64,000 bases of DNA from assembly GCF_004571025.1 (NCBI RefSeq), contig NZ_SPQT01000001.1:248001-312000 (forward strand). Direction: 5' to 3'. The translations under genes were made by a program, and so were the position numbers. The notes under the pieces are model-generated. The model searched no databases, was not told the origin of the DNA, and saw only the letters and a program-made list of their open reading frames with translations. Source of the DNA: Bradyrhizobium niftali. GTDB taxonomy: Bacteria; Pseudomonadota; Alphaproteobacteria; Rhizobiales; Xanthobacteraceae. Positions 61,743 to 64,000 of this stretch are shown piece after piece; the stretch's first letter is position 1, and each line of letters opens with the position of its first letter.

Positions 61743-62012
61743 ATGAAACCCGTTATCAGCTCCATCGAAATCGAGAACCGCGTCATTGTTGCCAAATATC
61801 AAAGGCTGATGGTCGGCGCGAAGGTGGTGCTGGTCGAGAAGGTAAGCGGTCGGCAACTGTCTGAAACGGTCACGAGGGTCGCGTCTCCGGTTCCGGTCGG
61901 AGCATTGCGCATCAGATTGCCTGACGCCATCGAGCCGGGAACATACTTCCTGAAGGCCTTCAACGGTCACGGCGAGGACGCCGCTCGGAGCGCGGACTTC
62001 GAGATCGGCTAA
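61743..62012 (+). CDS. Small hypothetical beta-rich protein
   Basis: An 89-residue frame with the pattern of a beta-sandwich: KYQRLMVGAKVVLVEKVSGR, a central VASPVPVGALRIRLPDAIEP and a C-terminal GTYFLKAFNGHGEDAARSAD strand set. It resembles isolated immunoglobulin-like/IPT domains, but no family is certain. It has no signal peptide. The start is uncertain: the ATG at 61743 with GTGGGC upstream is chosen, though others exist upstream. It sits between the 467-residue protein and ccmI. Confidence 0.5.
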   Translation: MKPVISSIEIENRVIVAKYQRLMVGAKVVLVEKVSGRQLSETVTRVASPVPVGALRIRLPDAIEPGTYFLKAFNGHGEDAARSADFEIG

Positions 62013-62141
62013 GCCGTTGGATTTTCGCCGTTTCGGGGCTGTGGCCGGTCGCGCCAGATTGATAATTGTCAATTGCCGCATCGTCCGGCCGTGGTGTAAA
62101 GCGACCTATGGGCGCGGATAGCGCTGCCGGAAGCTTGCCAG

Positions 62142-63251
62142 ATGACGTTATGGTTCGTGTTCGCGCTGATGACGGTCGCGGCGATTTTCGCCGTGCTCTG
62201 GCCGCTCGGCCGCAGCGCGCGCGTGCAAAATCAGGGCAGCGAGGTCGTGGTCTACAAGGACCAGTTGACCGAGATCGAGCGTGACCTTGCCTCGGGACTG
62301 ATCGCTGCGCCTGAAGCCGCGGCTGCGCGTGTCGAGATCAGCCGCAGGCTGCTCGCTGCCGCCAGCAGCGAGACCGTGTCGGAGCCGACATCGAGCCTCA
62401 AATGGCGCCGCACGGCAGCCGTATTGGCGCTTGTCGGTCTGCCGCTCGTTGCGATCGGCGTCTACATGCCGCTCGGCTCACCCCGGCTTCAGGACTTTCC
62501 GCTGGCGCAGCGGGAGCGCGGGTCCGGCTCCGGCATGGCGCGATCGCTGGAGAACCTCGTCGTGCAGGTCGAGCAACATCTGGAAAAGAATCCGGCCGAC
62601 GGACGCGGCTGGAACGTTCTCGCGCCGGTGCTGCAGCGGCTCGGCCGCTTCGACGATGCCGTGCGGGCCTATCGCAACTCGCTCACCTACAATGGTGAGA
62701 GCCCGGAGCGCAGATCCGATCTCGGCGAAGCAATCTCGGCCGCTGCGGGCGGCGTGGTGACCGCCGAGGCCAAGACCGAGTTCGAGCGCGCACATGCCCT
62801 GGACGCGGACGATCCCAAGGCGAACTACTTCCTCGGTCTCGCCGCCGAGCAGGACGGCCGCAAGGACGAGGCCGCCACCATTTGGCGCGCGCTGCTGGCC
62901 AAGGCTCCGGCGGATGCGCCGTGGCGGCCCCTGGTGCAGTCCTCGCTGGCGCGGGTCGGCGGCGGCACGATGCCGGCACTGTCGGACGAGACCATTGCAG
63001 CCTCCAAGGACATGAGCGAGGGCGATCGCGGCGCGATGGTCCGCGGCATGGTCGAACGTCTGGCGACGCGCTTGAAGCAGAACGGCGACGATGTCGAGGG
63101 CTGGTTGCGCCTGGTGCGCGCTTATCTCGTGATGGGCGATCGCGACAAGGCGGTCGGCGCATCGAGCGATGCCCGTCAAGCGGTCGCCAAGGATGGCGAA
63201 CGGCTCCGCCAGCTCAACGAAGGCCTCAAAACTCTCGGGCTCGACGGATGA
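62142..63251 (+). CDS. ccmI: Cytochrome c maturation protein CcmI (CycH)
   Basis: A 369-residue membrane-anchored apocytochrome chaperone of the Ccm system I. The N-terminal helix ([20 protein letters not shown]) and a second helix near residue 92 enclose the cytosolic loop [19 protein letters not shown], the diagnostic CcmI motif. The periplasmic part carries TPR repeats ([59 protein letters not shown]) that bind apocytochrome C-termini. In Bradyrhizobium this gene is called cycH. It is followed by ccmE, the heme chaperone. Confidence 0.95.
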   Translation: MTLWFVFALMTVAAIFAVLWPLGRSARVQNQGSEVVVYKDQLTEIERDLASGLIAAPEAAAARVEISRRLLAAASSETVSEPTSSLKWRRTAAVLALVGLPLVAIGVYMPLGSPRLQDFPLAQRERGSGSGMARSLENLVVQVEQHLEKNPADGRGWNVLAPVLQRLGRFDDAVRAYRNSLTYNGESPERRSDLGEAISAAAGGVVTAEAKTEFERAHALDADDPKANYFLGLAAEQDGRKDEAATIWRALLAKAPADAPWRPLVQSSLARVGGGTMPALSDETIAASKDMSEGDRGAMVRGMVERLATRLKQNGDDVEGWLRLVRAYLVMGDRDKAVGASSDARQAVAKDGERLRQLNEGLKTLGLDG

Positions 63252-63288
63252 CGATGTCAGGACGAGACGAGCGGAGAACGGATACGCC

Positions 63289-63798
63289 ATGACCCGCAAG
63301 CAGCGACGCATGACCATCATCGGCGGCTCGCTCGCCGTGCTCGCGCTCGCCGCCGCGCTGGTGCTGAACGCACTTCGCGACTCCATCGTGTTTTTCTCGA
63401 CCCCGACCATGGTCGCCGAGAAGCACGTTCAGGCCGGCAAGAGGTTTCGTCTCGGCGGCCTGGTGCAGCCGGGCTCGCTCCAGCGTGGCGACAATCTCGC
63501 GGTGAGCTTCGAGGTCGCCGACGGCAACGCCAAGCTGCCGGTCGCCTATAAGGGCATCCTGCCCGACCTGTTCCGCGAAGGGCAGGGCGTTGTCGCCGAA
63601 GGCGCGCTCGATGCCAACGGCGTGTTCAAGGCCGACACCGTGCTTGCCAAGCACGACGAGACCTATATGCCCAAGGACGTCGCAGATGCCCTGAAGAAGC
63701 AGGGGCACTGGAAGGACGATTACGGCGGCAAGGCTTCTGATGGCGCCAAGCCTGCGGCCACGACAGCGCAGGGCAACCCGCAAGGAGCGGTGCGGTGA
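63289..63798 (+). CDS. ccmE: Heme chaperone CcmE (CycJ)
   Basis: A 169-residue periplasmic heme-binding chaperone. One N-terminal membrane helix ([21 protein letters not shown]) is followed by an OB-fold domain. Heme is carried covalently on H122 in the KHDETYMP motif (H122-x3-Y126). The start is the ATG at 63289, not an upstream frame running through ccmI. The C-terminal tail is Ala/Gly-rich. It delivers heme to CcmF for attachment to apocytochrome c; its stop overlaps the GTG of the next gene (GTGA). Confidence 0.96.
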   Translation: MTRKQRRMTIIGGSLAVLALAAALVLNALRDSIVFFSTPTMVAEKHVQAGKRFRLGGLVQPGSLQRGDNLAVSFEVADGNAKLPVAYKGILPDLFREGQGVVAEGALDANGVFKADTVLAKHDETYMPKDVADALKKQGHWKDDYGGKASDGAKPAATTAQGNPQGAVR

Positions 63799-64000
63799 TC
63801 GCGGAATCCGGGCATTACGCGCTGGTGCTGGCGCTCGGGCTGGCGCTGATCCAATCCATCGTGCCGCTGATCGGCGCGCGGCTGCGCGACGATGCGCTGA
63901 TGAACGTCGCGCGCTCCACCGCGCTGGCGCAGTTGCTGTTCGTCGGCGCCTCGTTCGTGGCGCTGGTGATGCTGCATGTGAATTCGGATTTCTCCGTTGC
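63795..64000 (+). CDS. ccmF: Heme lyase subunit CcmF (CycK), partial
   Basis: The first 68 codons of the ccmF gene. The protein starts [20 protein letters not shown] and has two hydrophobic helices ([19 protein letters not shown] and [19 protein letters not shown]) before the window ends. CcmF is the large integral-membrane subunit of the CcmFH heme lyase that attaches heme to apocytochrome c in the periplasm. The GTG overlaps the ccmE stop codon. The rest of the gene, about 590 codons, is outside the window. Confidence 0.93.
   Translation, partial: MIAESGHYALVLALGLALIQSIVPLIGARLRDDALMNVARSTALAQLLFVGASFVALVMLHVNSDFSV

Overview
The window is a GC-rich alphaproteobacterial chromosome segment, most likely Bradyrhizobium or a close Nitrobacteraceae relative. 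The evidence is the cytochrome c maturation order ccmI-ccmE-ccmF (cycH-cycJ-cycK in Bradyrhizobium), a Ros/MucR regulator, a two-component pair resembling FeuP/FeuQ, DUF2336 and DUF5330 proteins, and several copies of palindromic intergenic repeats of the kind common in bradyrhizobial genomes. No tRNA, rRNA, insertion sequence, prophage or CRISPR array was seen. Gene starts were moved from the longest open frame wherever a Shine-Dalgarno sequence or the family N-terminus pointed elsewhere.

Layout. 1-17 kb is mainly housekeeping: folP (cut by the left edge), two small conserved proteins, a HerA/YjgR-type ATPase, a GT87 membrane glycosyltransferase, an M20 peptidase, a class II aldolase, a GT39-like membrane protein, a MucR regulator with a degenerate zinc finger, a SufE sulfur acceptor, a PAS sensor kinase coupled to a peptidoglycan-binding protein, and a DUF2336 protein whose upstream region carries a CtrA-like TTAA-N7-TTAA site. 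17-23.6 kb holds a lipoprotein, a broken dienelactone hydrolase, and a tight four-gene operon: an exported TPR-CHAT protease, a small exported beta-domain protein, a 65-residue zinc-ribbon/coiled-coil protein and a zinc-ribbon membrane protein. I consider this operon the best candidate for an undescribed system.

23.6-34 kb is accessory metabolism: LysR with a metallo-beta-lactamase-fold hydrolase, an O-methyltransferase, a frameshifted GFA-family gene, a Cj0069/ATP-grasp-like protein, and an IclR regulator divergent from a class V aminotransferase plus a complete polar amino acid ABC importer that ends in a clear terminator. 34-46 kb carries a split DUF1254/DUF1214 pair, a class A penicillin-binding protein, a YcgN protein, a DHA2 efflux pump, a triple-GAF histidine kinase followed by a membrane alpha/beta hydrolase, and a ThDP-dependent enzyme.

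46-55 kb contains a 917-residue RTX protein built from tandem modules and an envelope-glycosylation-like cluster (two large membrane proteins, a SAM methyltransferase and a DPM-type GT2). 55-64 kb contains an orphan Flp pilin gene of 54 codons, Ku, a 51-residue membrane protein, the FeuP/FeuQ-like pair preceded by PhoP-style direct repeats, two proteins of unknown function, and the start of the cytochrome c maturation operon (ccmF is cut by the right edge).
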